Assembly (NCBI RefSeq): GCF_007050985.1
Contig: NZ_VHSF01000002.1
Coordinates: forward strand, 186,001-250,000
Source of the DNA: Christiangramia sabulilitoris
GTDB taxonomy: Bacteria > Bacteroidota > Bacteroidia > Flavobacteriales > Flavobacteriaceae
DNA: 64,000 nucleotides
Reading direction: 5' to 3'
Under the pieces are notes generated by a model. That model worked only from the letters and a program-made list of their open reading frames with translations, was not told where the DNA came from and did no database searches. How positions within the stretch are numbered: the stretch's first letter is position 1; each line of letters starts with the position of its first letter. A program made the translations under genes and the position numbers. Of this stretch, positions 51,828 through 60,189 are shown piece by piece.

Positions 51828-52588
51828 TTAATAATGATATTTGTTTTATCCACTCCGGTGTTTCCGGTTAGGGGATCATAAGCATATATCAAAAGTTCGT
51901 ACAGCCCCTTCTCCAGATTTACCTCTGCAGTGAAAGTACTCGCCTTTTCTTTTTGTTCTAATTCTATTTCTTTTTTTGAATCATTCTGTCCGGTTATTAC
52001 CGCTTTGACCTCATACTGGTGTGCGTCCCATATTCCATCTTCGGTTACGGGACATCCACACATCATGACCACATTAGCGGCTAACTTAATCTTTGCTGAA
52101 GCGTCAATTCTTTCATGTGTTTGCGGAGACAAAATATCAACTATAAAACCCGGTATTTCGAGAACAATACCATCTCCCGTAATATTTTTTCCAGGTATTA
52201 CCCATAACTGAGTACTGCTGAGCACCACCGCCTGTTTCTTGTTCACTGGACCAAAAACTTCCACCGTAACAAATTTAGGTTCATCAATTTCCAGTTTAGC
52301 CAGAAAGCCGGCCGTTTCATTATCTGAAAGATCAACTCCACGTTTGTGATCCAACTTCATGATTTTTTCTGTGTTACCAGTACTCCCGGTAGTAATTCCT
52401 TCGGCAAGTATCTTCCCGGTGAGGGTTTCCTTCACGAGTACTTTCGCCCCACCTATGGATGAACCAATGAATTTAGCATCCTTAGCTTTAGCCCTTATCA
52501 TTACTGAAGTTTCTTGTGAAAATGCCTGGGTTGGCAGGTACAGAAAACTTAAAATAAAAAGAAGCCGGTAAATTCTAATACCTTTCAT
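51824..52588 (-). CDS. Secreted hypothetical protein with beta-sandwich-like repeats
   Basis: 254 residues with a Sec signal peptide (LYLPTQAFS-QETSV). Three segments look like Ig-type beta domains: VMIRAKAKDAKFIGSSIGGA, IVDILSPQTHERIDASAKIK and ASTFTAEVNLEKGLYELLIY. A CGCPVTEDGIWDAHQYEVKA segment holds a close cysteine pair. The C-terminal part resembles YtkA-like or CopC-like sandwich strands, but I do not recognise a named family with confidence. It probably acts in the periplasm. It lies 43 bases downstream of the L,D-transpeptidase gene on the same strand, so co-transcription is possible. Confidence 0.7.
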   Translation of the reverse strand: MKGIRIYRLLFILSFLYLPTQAFSQETSVMIRAKAKDAKFIGSSIGGAKVLVKETLTGKILAEGITTGSTGNTEKIMKLDHKRGVDLSDNETAGFLAKLEIDEPKFVTVEVFGPVNKKQAVVLSSTQLWVIPGKNITGDGIVLEIPGFIVDILSPQTHERIDASAKIKLAANVVMMCGCPVTEDGIWDAHQYEVKAVITGQNDSKKEIELEQKEKASTFTAEVNLEKGLYELLIYAYDPLTGNTGVDKTNIIIN

Positions 52589-52631
52589 AGTAGTGATATT
52601 TACCGGCTAATTTAATTAAAAAGAATCTCAA

Positions 52632-53567
52632 TTAAGCTTTGGCTAATTCTGCCTCCATTTCTTTGGAAGCAATATTATGGTAGTTCTTAGGATCTTCCTG
52701 GTATCGTTTAACGTAATCCTCTAAAGTATTTATTTCTTCCTGGGTAAGGTCATTTGCCTTCATATTTTGCGAAAGATTCAACCATGGTTTTTCAGAATTA
52801 TAATCATACTCTCCAAAAACCATAAAAGGTGTACCGTTTCTTTCAATCTGAGAACCGTCCAGGTCCCACATATTTGCCCAGTCAAAAATATATCTTGCAT
52901 CATCCATATATAACCTAACACAACCATGGCTGGCCGGATAACCTGGTAACTCATATTGATGTACTCCTACCCCTTCAAAATTCATGAAATTAAAATAGTA
53001 TGGCAGGATCCACGAAGGATCTACAGTACTAACCTTACGCTTTGCCTTATAATTTCCGTAATTAAGTCCGCTTGGTGTTCTGGTTGAACTCTTACCAGTA
53101 CTTACCGGCCCCCATTTGATTAATTCTCCATGCTCATATAAAGCGAAGGCCTGCACTCTTTTTGAAATTAATACGGTTTTAGGAATACAGGATAACAAGC
53201 TCACATTATTTGGAAAGGGACTGTAGGTATTAAGATCTTCAGATAAACAATCTGGAATTATAATTGGTCTCTCTGGTCTTAACCTGTTCTGTTCTACTCG
53301 GTTTAAGGCCAGAATAGTTTGTAATTGACCTTCGGTATAAGTGTTCAGCAGACTGTCTATTTGCTCTTTCGTTTTAAGGGAATCAATTGAGTATTGTATT
53401 TTCTTTCTGTAAACTTTAGGCTCCTTTTTTACCACTGGATTTCTCATACTTAGAGTTTCAGTTTGGTGTAAAGGCTCCACGACCTGTGTGTTGGAATTAC
53501 AGGCGATTAAAAATGCACTACTTATAAATAATAAAAGGGACTTCTTAAAGGTTTTTAAGCGTATCAT
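52632..53567 (-). CDS. L,D-transpeptidase (YkuD domain) lipoprotein
   Basis: 311 residues with a lipoprotein signal (FLIACNSN, Cys23). The YkuD catalytic domain is clear: VQAFALYEHGELIKWGPVST, GVGVHQYELPG with His203, and PASHGCVRLYMDDARYIFDW with nucleophile Cys216 in SHGCVR. It cross-links peptidoglycan by 3-3 bonds or attaches proteins to it, at the periplasmic face. An N-terminal linker with TKEQIDSLLNTYTEGQL and a helical C-terminal tail (TQEEINTLEDYVKRYQEDP) flank the enzyme. Length is within the family's range. Carbapenem-type sensitivity is usual for this class. Confidence 0.94.
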   Translation of the reverse strand: MIRLKTFKKSLLLFISSAFLIACNSNTQVVEPLHQTETLSMRNPVVKKEPKVYRKKIQYSIDSLKTKEQIDSLLNTYTEGQLQTILALNRVEQNRLRPERPIIIPDCLSEDLNTYSPFPNNVSLLSCIPKTVLISKRVQAFALYEHGELIKWGPVSTGKSSTRTPSGLNYGNYKAKRKVSTVDPSWILPYYFNFMNFEGVGVHQYELPGYPASHGCVRLYMDDARYIFDWANMWDLDGSQIERNGTPFMVFGEYDYNSEKPWLNLSQNMKANDLTQEEINTLEDYVKRYQEDPKNYHNIASKEMEAELAKA

Positions 53568-53780
53568 CGTAACAGTAGTTTTGGTTTGATATGATGAAAT
53601 TAGCCCTAGACCGCGAAACCTCCCGCTAACGTAGCGTTAATGCTTTGTTGAAATTATGATAATTAACCAATTTTTAGCAAGACTAGCCTTTTGTTTAGCT
53701 TAAAGTTTTCAGAAAAATTAACCTTTTGTTACAATTCTCATTTTCAATCATTTAATTTTAAGAAGTAAAAAGTATTAAAA

Positions 53781-54857
53781 ATGGCGGGTAGAAGAAATTT
53801 TATCAAAAATACCAGCCTCCTTGCAGTCTCGGGTCTATTCCCCTGGAATTCTCTTAGTTTCTTTAGCAACAAAAAACTTGGAGTTGCATTGGTTGGCCTT
53901 GGATATTACAGCCGGGATCTCTTAGCTCCTGCATTACAGTTAACAGATCACTGCGAACTAAGGGGCATTGTTACCGGTAGTCCTGAAAAAATTCCAATTT
54001 GGCAAAAGAGATACAAAATTGCAGATGCGAATGTATATAACTATGAAAATATGCACCGTATTGCCAATAACAAAGATATAGATGTCATCTATATCGTGCT
54101 GCCCACCGGTCTTCACGCAGAGTATGCCATCAAAGCCGCAAATACCGGGAAGCATGTATGGTGTGAAAAACCAATGGCCAGGACAGCGGCAGAGTGCCGG
54201 GATATCATAGATGCCTGCAATAAGAACAGGGTTAAATTATCTATTGGATATCGCATGCAGCATGAGACAAATACTCAAAAAATCATGAACTGGGCTACAA
54301 CTAAACCTTATGGCGATATTAAAAAGGTTATTTCTGAAGCAGGTTATAATGGCATAACTATAAATCCCTGGAAGCTCAAAAAAGAAATGGGCGGTGGCGC
54401 TATTTATGACATGGGTGTTTATTCCATAAATGCCGCCCGTTATTCTACCGGAATGGAACCTATGGCCGTAACTGCAAAACAAAGTACCCGCCGACCTGAA
54501 ATTTTTAAAGAGGTGGATGAAACCACAAGTTTCAAACTCGAGTTTCCCGGTGGTATAATCGTAGATGGTAAAACCAGCTTTGGAGAAAATCTCAATAATT
54601 TGAAAGTGGATACTACTAAAGGCTGGTATTACCTTAGACCTATGCAAGCCTACTCCGGGGTGCAGGGAAAAACAAGCGACGGATTAATACTGCCTCCTAT
54701 GCAGAAAAACCAACAGGCTAAACAAATGGATGATGATGCATTGGCAATAATCAATGATACCAGGGTCATGGTTCCCGGATCTGATGGAATGAAAGATATC
54801 CATATTGTTGAAAAGATAATTGAAGCCTCTTCTACCGGAGAAAGAATTCTTATTTAA
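53781..54857 (+). CDS. Exported Gfo/Idh/MocA-family oxidoreductase
   Basis: 358 residues. The N-terminus AGRRNFIKNTSLLAVSGLFP has a twin-arginine-type signal (RRNFIK), so the folded enzyme, with its NADP, is probably exported by Tat to the periplasm, like glucose-fructose oxidoreductase. The Rossmann start VALVGLGYYSRDLLAPALQL, DVIYIVLPTGLHAEYAIKAA and the EKP motif HVWCEKPMARTAAECRDIID are typical. The substrate domain contains GGGAIYDMGVYSINAARYST. It likely oxidises or dehydrates a sugar. It stands alone between the L,D-transpeptidase and arsenic genes. Confidence 0.92.
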   Translation: MAGRRNFIKNTSLLAVSGLFPWNSLSFFSNKKLGVALVGLGYYSRDLLAPALQLTDHCELRGIVTGSPEKIPIWQKRYKIADANVYNYENMHRIANNKDIDVIYIVLPTGLHAEYAIKAANTGKHVWCEKPMARTAAECRDIIDACNKNRVKLSIGYRMQHETNTQKIMNWATTKPYGDIKKVISEAGYNGITINPWKLKKEMGGGAIYDMGVYSINAARYSTGMEPMAVTAKQSTRRPEIFKEVDETTSFKLEFPGGIIVDGKTSFGENLNNLKVDTTKGWYYLRPMQAYSGVQGKTSDGLILPPMQKNQQAKQMDDDALAIINDTRVMVPGSDGMKDIHIVEKIIEASSTGERILI

Positions 54858-54902
54858 AACAAATTCTGCATAACTATTTGCCCTGATAATTTATTCATCG
54901 TA

Positions 54903-54914
54903 ATATTGCAATAT
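54903..54914 (+). promoter_or_regulatory. Candidate ArsR operator
   Basis: ATATTGCAATAT is a perfect 12-base palindrome, 16 bases before the arsR ATG. A second symmetrical element ATCGT-N8-ACGAT lies downstream of arsR (55285-55302), ahead of the next gene. ArsR-family proteins bind AT-rich inverted repeats of this sort; assignment is by position. Confidence 0.45.
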
Positions 54915-54930
54915 ATAATTCGAGTACTCA

Positions 54931-55266
54931 ATGGGCCTTACTAAAGCAGATCTTTTTACACCGGAACAAAATGAGCTTGCCTGCCTGGCGAAAGCTTTCG
55001 CCCATCCTGCCCGTGTGGCGATCATTGAACATTTACTCAAATCCAACAGGTGTATTAATGGTGACCTGGTTAATGAACTGGGTCTGGCCCAGGCTACCAT
55101 AAGTCAGCACCTTAAAGAGCTTAAGAATATTGGATTGATTCAGGGTAATATTGAAGGGGTTTCAATGAGCTATTGTATCAATACCAAAAAATGGAACAGC
55201 GTGCAACAACTGTTCAATACTATGTTTGATAGAATCACAAACTGCGGTATCGACGATTGTTGTTAA
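54931..55266 (+). CDS. arsR: ArsR-family arsenic-responsive repressor
   Basis: 111 residues. The winged helix-turn-helix is textbook: CLAKAFAHPARVAIIEHLLK, GDLVNELGLAQATISQHLKE and LKNIGLIQGNIEGVSMSYCI. The usual alpha-3 metal site (ELCVCDL) is absent here (Cys41 in RCINGDLVNEL stands alone). Instead the C-terminus ends NCGIDDCC (Cys105, Cys110, Cys111), a plausible three-thiol As(III) site. That arrangement recalls ArsR of Acidithiobacillus ferrooxidans, whose C-terminal cysteines sense arsenite. It is first in the arsenic operon, which it should repress until arsenite binds. Confidence 0.92.
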   Translation: MGLTKADLFTPEQNELACLAKAFAHPARVAIIEHLLKSNRCINGDLVNELGLAQATISQHLKELKNIGLIQGNIEGVSMSYCINTKKWNSVQQLFNTMFDRITNCGIDDCC

Positions 55267-55317
55267 AAAAAAATTAGAAATCAACATCGTTGATATTACG
55301 ATATAATCAAAAATATT

Positions 55318-55782
55318 ATGAAACTTTCAGAATTTAAGGAACAATTATCTACTCTCAAGGAGATCGCTTTTCAACTTCCCGAAGGAAACCTGGTACCGGA
55401 GCATTTTCATGTCACAGAAGTGGGGAAAATAAGTAAACAATTTATCGATTGTGGCGGTACCTTAAGAGATGAAGTCAAAATATCTTTTCAGTTATGGGAA
55501 GAAAATGACTACAACCATCGCTTACATCCTGAGAAACTGCTGGGAATAATAGACCTGGCCATTAAAAAACTGGAATTACCAGATGCTGAAATCGAGGTAG
55601 AATACCAGGGTCAGAGCATTAATAAATATGCACTCGATTTTGATGGCAACAATTTTCTTCTGGTAAATACACAAACAGCCTGCCTGGCCAAAGAAGCTTG
55701 TGGTATTCCAACTGCTAAGCCAAAAGTAAAATTATCTGAACTTCAGAATTCCGGTTGTACCCCAGAATCGGGCTGTTGTTAA
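55318..55782 (+). CDS. DUF6428-like protein of the arsenic operon
   Basis: 154 residues, cytoplasmic, no signal peptide. The first part is LSEFKEQLSTLKEIAFQLPE with PEHFHVTEVGKISKQFIDCG, the middle LEENDYNHRLHPEKLLG-like and IEVEYQGQSINKYALDFDGN, and the tail GCTPESGCC. I associate this with the DUF6428 proteins that sit between arsR and arsC in flavobacteria; accession not verifiable here. The terminal Cys147, Cys153, Cys154 mirror the Cys-Cys end of the adjacent ArsR. Inference: it may carry arsenite to the pump or the repressor. The next gene starts 10 bases later. Confidence 0.8.
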   Translation: MKLSEFKEQLSTLKEIAFQLPEGNLVPEHFHVTEVGKISKQFIDCGGTLRDEVKISFQLWEENDYNHRLHPEKLLGIIDLAIKKLELPDAEIEVEYQGQSINKYALDFDGNNFLLVNTQTACLAKEACGIPTAKPKVKLSELQNSGCTPESGCC

Positions 55783-55792
55783 TCCCTGATTT

Positions 55793-56410
55793 ATGTCCAG
55801 AATAGAACTTTACCCTGAATTACAGAAAAAGCTGTATGCCCTTAAGGAATTAGAAATTCCGGAAGCACGAAAGGAAATTCTTCAACCTCTAATAGACTAC
55901 ATCCGGGAGAAAAAACGAACTGATAAGGAAATCCGGTTAAATTTTATTTGCACCCACAATTCCAGAAGAAGCCAGTTAGCCCAGGTCTGGGCGCAGGCAA
56001 TTTCAGATCATTTTGGAATCAAAACGGTATGTTTTTCAGGCGGTACCGAAGAAACTGCATTTTTCTCCAGTGCGATAGACGCATTGAGAAGGGCAGGGTT
56101 TAAAATAGATGCCAATAACGATACAAATCCAGAGATCAAAGTTTCATATTCTGAAGAAAGCAATCCACTGATTTGTTATTCTAAAGTTTTCGATTCGCCG
56201 GTAAATCCTTCAGACGGCTTTGCCGCATTAATGACCTGCAGCCATGCAGATGAAAACTGTCCTTTTATCCAAGGTGCTGAAATAAGGATTCCGCTGGATT
56301 ATGAAGATCCCAAGAAATTCGACGGCACCCCTGAGGCAGCCGGGAAATATACTGAAAGAAGCGATCAGATTGCTTCAGAAATGATCTATGTATTTGAAAA
56401 TATAAGGTAG
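55793..56410 (+). CDS. arsC: Arsenate reductase of the low-molecular-weight phosphatase type
   Basis: 205 residues. The N-terminal 45 residues are helical ([20 protein letters not shown]). The phosphatase domain then begins [20 protein letters not shown], with the CX5R loop Cys53-Arg59, which binds arsenate or phosphate. [20 protein letters not shown] and [20 protein letters not shown] supply additional cysteines (Cys-x7-Cys spacing) that could form the relay disulfides of thioredoxin-linked enzymes. It reduces arsenate to arsenite for the Acr3 pump encoded 2 bases downstream. Some databases call this protein a tyrosine phosphatase; operon context favours arsenate. Confidence 0.9.
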   Translation: MSRIELYPELQKKLYALKELEIPEARKEILQPLIDYIREKKRTDKEIRLNFICTHNSRRSQLAQVWAQAISDHFGIKTVCFSGGTEETAFFSSAIDALRRAGFKIDANNDTNPEIKVSYSEESNPLICYSKVFDSPVNPSDGFAALMTCSHADENCPFIQGAEIRIPLDYEDPKKFDGTPEAAGKYTERSDQIASEMIYVFENIR

Positions 56411-56411
56411 A

Positions 56412-57458
56412 ATGCCAAAAAAATTAAATTACCTCGATAAGAATCTCACTCTTTGGATCTTCCTGGCGATGGCAATTGGGGTTGGATTCGGATATTTCTT
56501 TCCTTCCATACCAGATAATATCAATTCCTACAGCAGCGGAACCACCAATATCCCTATTGCACTGGGCCTGATATTAATGATGTATCCTCCCCTGGCCAAG
56601 GTTAGATACAGGTTGTTACCAAAAGTCTTTAAAAATGTAAAGATCCTGAGTATTTCCCTGGTACTTAACTGGATCATTGGTCCGTTTTTGATGTTCTTCC
56701 TAGCCATAATTTTTCTCCAGGATCATCCCGAATATATGGTGGGTCTTATTTTAATAGGCCTGGCCAGGTGTATCGCCATGGTACTGGTATGGAATGATCT
56801 TGCCGGTGGCAGCAGCGAATATGGAGCAGGACTGGTGGCACTTAATAGTATATTCCAGGTTTTCGCATACAGTTTTTATGCCTGGTTATTTATAACCTGG
56901 CTTCCACCGTTTTTTGGTTTTGACGGAGCGATCGTAGATATTTCGATTGCCACAATTGCCGAAAGTGTAGCAATTTATCTTGGAATTCCTTTTTTGATGG
57001 GCATATTAAGCCGATTGATCCTGGTTAAGATAAAAGGAATAGAATGGTATGAGAATAAATTCATTCCCATGATCTCCCCGCTTACCCTCATCGCGCTTTT
57101 ATTTACCATCATTCTAATGTTCTCTCTAAAAGGTGAGCTGATCGTTGAGATACCGATGGATGTGGTTAGAATAGCTATACCTCTATTGATCTATTTTAGC
57201 CTGATGTTCCTTATTGGATTCTTCCTAAGTAAAGCCCTGGGTGCTTCTTATGAAAAGAATGCGTCAATTTCTTTTACGGCCGCGGGTAATAACTTCGAAC
57301 TGGCTATTGCAGTGGCAATTGCAGTCTTTGGATTAAATAGCGGGCAGGCCTTTGCGGGAGTGATTGGCCCACTGGTGGAAGTGCCGGCCCTGATCCTTCT
57401 AGTAAGAGTTTCGTTCTGGTTAAAGAAAAAATATTATTTCGCTTTCCAGGGTTCATAA
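56412..57458 (+). CDS. acr3: Arsenite efflux pump Acr3
   Basis: 348 residues with ten membrane helices ([20 protein letters not shown] first). The Acr3 hallmark [20 protein letters not shown] contains the conserved cysteine needed for arsenite transport; the second-half equivalent is [40 protein letters not shown] is also typical. It extrudes As(OH)3 by proton exchange at the inner membrane. Only one base separates it from arsC. It is the last gene of the arsR-DUF6428-arsC-acr3 operon. Length and all helices look intact. Confidence 0.96.
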   Translation: MPKKLNYLDKNLTLWIFLAMAIGVGFGYFFPSIPDNINSYSSGTTNIPIALGLILMMYPPLAKVRYRLLPKVFKNVKILSISLVLNWIIGPFLMFFLAIIFLQDHPEYMVGLILIGLARCIAMVLVWNDLAGGSSEYGAGLVALNSIFQVFAYSFYAWLFITWLPPFFGFDGAIVDISIATIAESVAIYLGIPFLMGILSRLILVKIKGIEWYENKFIPMISPLTLIALLFTIILMFSLKGELIVEIPMDVVRIAIPLLIYFSLMFLIGFFLSKALGASYEKNASISFTAAGNNFELAIAVAIAVFGLNSGQAFAGVIGPLVEVPALILLVRVSFWLKKKYYFAFQGS

Positions 57459-57577
57459 AAGCTTCAGAAATAAATACATTAAAAGGTGAATTTTTAAAAA
57501 CTTTTTACCTGAAATCCAGGTGGAGAATTTTTAAACTATTACTTACTTTGCGCCTCCCTAAATGAGGATGACTTTAA

Positions 57578-58147
57578 ATGGATAACAGTAAAAAAAGAAA
57601 GCGACAGGCCAGGATACTAAGAGGATTCAGGAAGGTACATCGTACCGCCGGCGCGTTTTTATTTATCTTTTTCTTTTTTATTTCTGTCTCTGGAATAATC
57701 CTGGGATGGAAAAAAGATAGTGGCGAGATCATTCTACCAAAATCTTACCGGGGTAGTTCTAATGAGCTGTCAGATTGGCTGCCTTTGGATTCGCTTCATC
57801 AAAAAGCAGTCAGGGTACTGCATGATTCCATTTCGAATGAGCTTTCTGCAAAAATAGACCGGATAGATGTAAGAAAAGAGAAAGGAATGGTGAAGTTTAT
57901 TTTCAAGGAACACTATACAGGTATCCAACTAGATGGCGCAACCGGCGAAGTTCTGAATATTGGCAAACGACATTCAGACCTTATCGAAAATATTCATGAC
58001 GGTTCCATCGTGGATAATTACCTGGGTGGTACGGGTTATTTTAAACTTTTCTATACTTCGGTTATGGGTATCGCGCTTTTAATTTTTACCATTACCGGCT
58101 TTTGGCTATGGTATGGACCAAAACACATGAGAAAATTAAGGAAGTAA
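57578..58147 (+). CDS. PepSY-associated membrane-helix protein
   Basis: 189 residues. An N-terminal basic segment is followed by a membrane helix (HRTAGAFLFIFFFFISVSGI), a periplasmic stretch with one PepSY-like unit (DRIDVRKEKGMVKFIFKEHY, IQLDGATGEVLNIGKRHSDL), and a second helix near the end (SVMGIALLIFTITGFWLWYG). The motif GFWLWYGPKHMRK and the HR near the first helix (KVHRTAG) match the PepSY-TM family, sometimes linked to iron or siderophore reduction. It follows acr3 by 119 bases, so it is probably a separate transcript. No siderophore gene is nearby, so its role is open. Confidence 0.88.
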   Translation: MDNSKKRKRQARILRGFRKVHRTAGAFLFIFFFFISVSGIILGWKKDSGEIILPKSYRGSSNELSDWLPLDSLHQKAVRVLHDSISNELSAKIDRIDVRKEKGMVKFIFKEHYTGIQLDGATGEVLNIGKRHSDLIENIHDGSIVDNYLGGTGYFKLFYTSVMGIALLIFTITGFWLWYGPKHMRKLRK

Positions 58148-58262
58148 AAAAGGCCTCCCAATTGTCACTAAAAATCCAGCTTCCAGGACTTTACTAGCAT
58201 AGAATTTTTAATTAAATTTAAGTAAGATCTTCAGGATCTGACGGAATTTAAATGTTGGTATC

Positions 58263-58763
58263 ATGGAAGAAAAAAGCAAACCAGACTGGAGTTCATTCAC
58301 CGTCAATCAACCCATAGAACGGGAAAAAGAAGAAATTGTAAATGCCTGGTTATGCCAGTCTCAACTTGAAAAGTGGTTCTTAAGACTGGCTGAATTCAAA
58401 ACACCTAAAGGTGAGGTCAGGAAAAGGGAAGAGCAGTTTCACCCCGGCGACCATTATCGCTGGCAATGGCATGGATGGCCTGAAAATGTTGAAGAACATG
58501 GAGAAATACTAAAGCCAACAGATGACGAATTTCTTAGGTTCATTTTTGGAAAAACAGGAACAGTTTCTGTTAAAGTTGTGAAGGAAAATGATCAGAATAT
58601 TTTAAGGTTGACTCAGTCTAATATCCCTGTGGATGAACATTCCAGGATGAATTACTACGTAGGCTGTAAAACCGGCTGGACATTCTATCTTCTTAACCTT
58701 AAATCTATCTTGCAAAACGGACCAGATCTAAGGAATAAGCGCAGCGAATTACAAATGGACTGA
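58263..58763 (+). CDS. SRPBCC/AHSA1-domain protein
   Basis: 166 residues, cytoplasmic. The pattern of the AHSA1 (activator of Hsp90 ATPase homologue 1-like) family is visible: FTVNQPIEREKEEIVNAWLC, EKWFLRLAEFKTPKGEVRKR, GDHYRWQWHGWPENVEEHGE, and MNYYVGCKTGWTFYLLNLKS. In this START-like fold a hydrophobic pocket binds lipids or small ligands; bacterial members are largely uncharacterised. It is monocistronic. No terminator was spotted after it. The ligand cannot be inferred. Confidence 0.87.
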   Translation: MEEKSKPDWSSFTVNQPIEREKEEIVNAWLCQSQLEKWFLRLAEFKTPKGEVRKREEQFHPGDHYRWQWHGWPENVEEHGEILKPTDDEFLRFIFGKTGTVSVKVVKENDQNILRLTQSNIPVDEHSRMNYYVGCKTGWTFYLLNLKSILQNGPDLRNKRSELQMD

Positions 58764-58872
58764 CCTTCCCGAAAAGTTTGGTTTTTTAGATTTTTTATAA
58801 CTTTTTGCATTCCGAAAATATCCTCTAAAATCATAGCTTTAGTCTCCGGAAATTTCATTCGAATCTTAAAGC

Positions 58873-60147
58873 ATGAAAAAAATACTGGCCTCAATTATTT
58901 TCCTTTTGATTATTCTGGTATCACTAACCTACTGGTCTGTTTCCAGCACCGATAAGAACTTCAAAACCTGCGAAATAAAGAATTTTGAGGACATGGAAGC
59001 TATAGATTTTAGTGAACATGATTCTGTATTGGTTGCTCCAAGTACTCTTTACGAAGGTAACCTGGTAAAAGAGTTCATGCAGGGTAAAAATTATCGCGAT
59101 GCCTGGGCTACACCGGTAATGGTACCTATCGCCTTCCTGGACACGCTAAAAGGAGGTCTTGAAGTGATCAAAAAAGGTGGTGGCAAACAAACCCATTCCC
59201 TGAAATTAAGCAGTAAGGACGGTACGGTTTATACTCTGCGGAGTGTCACTAAAGATCCAAAAAAACTTATTCCGGAGATTGCTGAAGATCTTGCACTTGA
59301 AAATATCATTGTTGATGGTATTTCAGCACAGCATCCATTTGGGGCTATCCTCGCTGCAAGACTTGCCGATAAGGCAGGTGTATTGCATACACGGCCAGTT
59401 ATGTATTTTATCCCCAAACAGGAAAAGCTAAAAGGCTACAATAAAAAATATGGTAATCGCCTGTATTTGCTGGAGTACGAAACAGAAAGTGACCGAAACT
59501 GGACCTCACTGTCTAACGTAAATAAGATCATCGAGACTAAACAGCTGCAGGAATTAAAACAAGAACAGGGTAACAACCTTAGCATTGATAAAGCTGCTTT
59601 GATCAAAACCAGGCTGTTCGATCTGCTAATAGGAGACTGGGACAGACATGCAGAGCAATGGGGTTGGGCTTTGCAAAAGTCCGGCGAGAATATTGTCGCC
59701 ATTCCCATCCCTGGGGACAGGGATAATGCGTTTTTTAATCTGGAAGGATTGATCCCTTCAATCATCACTAACCAGAACATAGAACCTCTGGTTAGGCCTT
59801 TTAAAAAAGATATAGACTACATGCCCGGGCTGGTTTATCCCTTTGACCGTTATTTTTTATTGCATACCCCAAAAGAACTGTTCGTAGAACAGGCCAGAGA
59901 ACTTCAAAAATCGCTGACCAATGCTGCGATAGAGGATGCATTCGAGGCATGGCCGGAACAGATCTCCAGACTTGATAAACAAGAAATCAGTGAAAAGATC
60001 AAAAATAGGCGGGATCATTTGGTTGATTACGCCGAAGCATTTTACAATATCATCCAGGAACAGGGCATATTAACGGAACCCCTTAAGGGCTCTGAAGATA
60101 TACACCTGCAGGATTTAGCTTTACTGAATTGCTTTGAATGTAAATAA
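58873..60147 (+). CDS. Membrane-anchored protein with HipA/Fam20-like kinase signatures
   Basis: 424 residues. One N-terminal helix (KKILASIIFLLIILVSLTYW), with the rest expected outside the cytoplasm. The C-terminal half carries LIGDWDRHAEQWGWALQ (Asp257-Arg-His259) and, 25 residues later, PIPGDRDNAFF (Asp284). In HipA/Fam20-type kinases a DxxRH-like catalytic loop and a later D-x-G/D metal site are arranged similarly. YTLRSVTKDPKKLIPEIAED could supply the ATP-binding Lys or Arg. Related sequences occur in larger Bacteroidota proteins joined to phosphoesterase or barrel domains, but this one ends after the kinase-like part. An extracytoplasmic kinase or pseudokinase is an inference. It converges on the PepSY-like gene. 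Confidence 0.6.
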   Translation: MKKILASIIFLLIILVSLTYWSVSSTDKNFKTCEIKNFEDMEAIDFSEHDSVLVAPSTLYEGNLVKEFMQGKNYRDAWATPVMVPIAFLDTLKGGLEVIKKGGGKQTHSLKLSSKDGTVYTLRSVTKDPKKLIPEIAEDLALENIIVDGISAQHPFGAILAARLADKAGVLHTRPVMYFIPKQEKLKGYNKKYGNRLYLLEYETESDRNWTSLSNVNKIIETKQLQELKQEQGNNLSIDKAALIKTRLFDLLIGDWDRHAEQWGWALQKSGENIVAIPIPGDRDNAFFNLEGLIPSIITNQNIEPLVRPFKKDIDYMPGLVYPFDRYFLLHTPKELFVEQARELQKSLTNAAIEDAFEAWPEQISRLDKQEISEKIKNRRDHLVDYAEAFYNIIQEQGILTEPLKGSEDIHLQDLALLNCFECK

Positions 60148-60150
60148 AAA

Positions 60151-60168
60151 GGACCCTGCAAAGGGTCC
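60151..60168. terminator. Terminator hairpin between convergent genes
   Basis: GGACCCT-GCAA-AGGGTCC is a perfect 7-bp stem. On the reverse strand it is followed by a T run (CCTTTTTA), so it mainly ends the PepSY-like gene; forward termination is weaker. Confidence 0.75.
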
Positions 60169-60189
60169 CGATATGATTTCTTTTACAAC

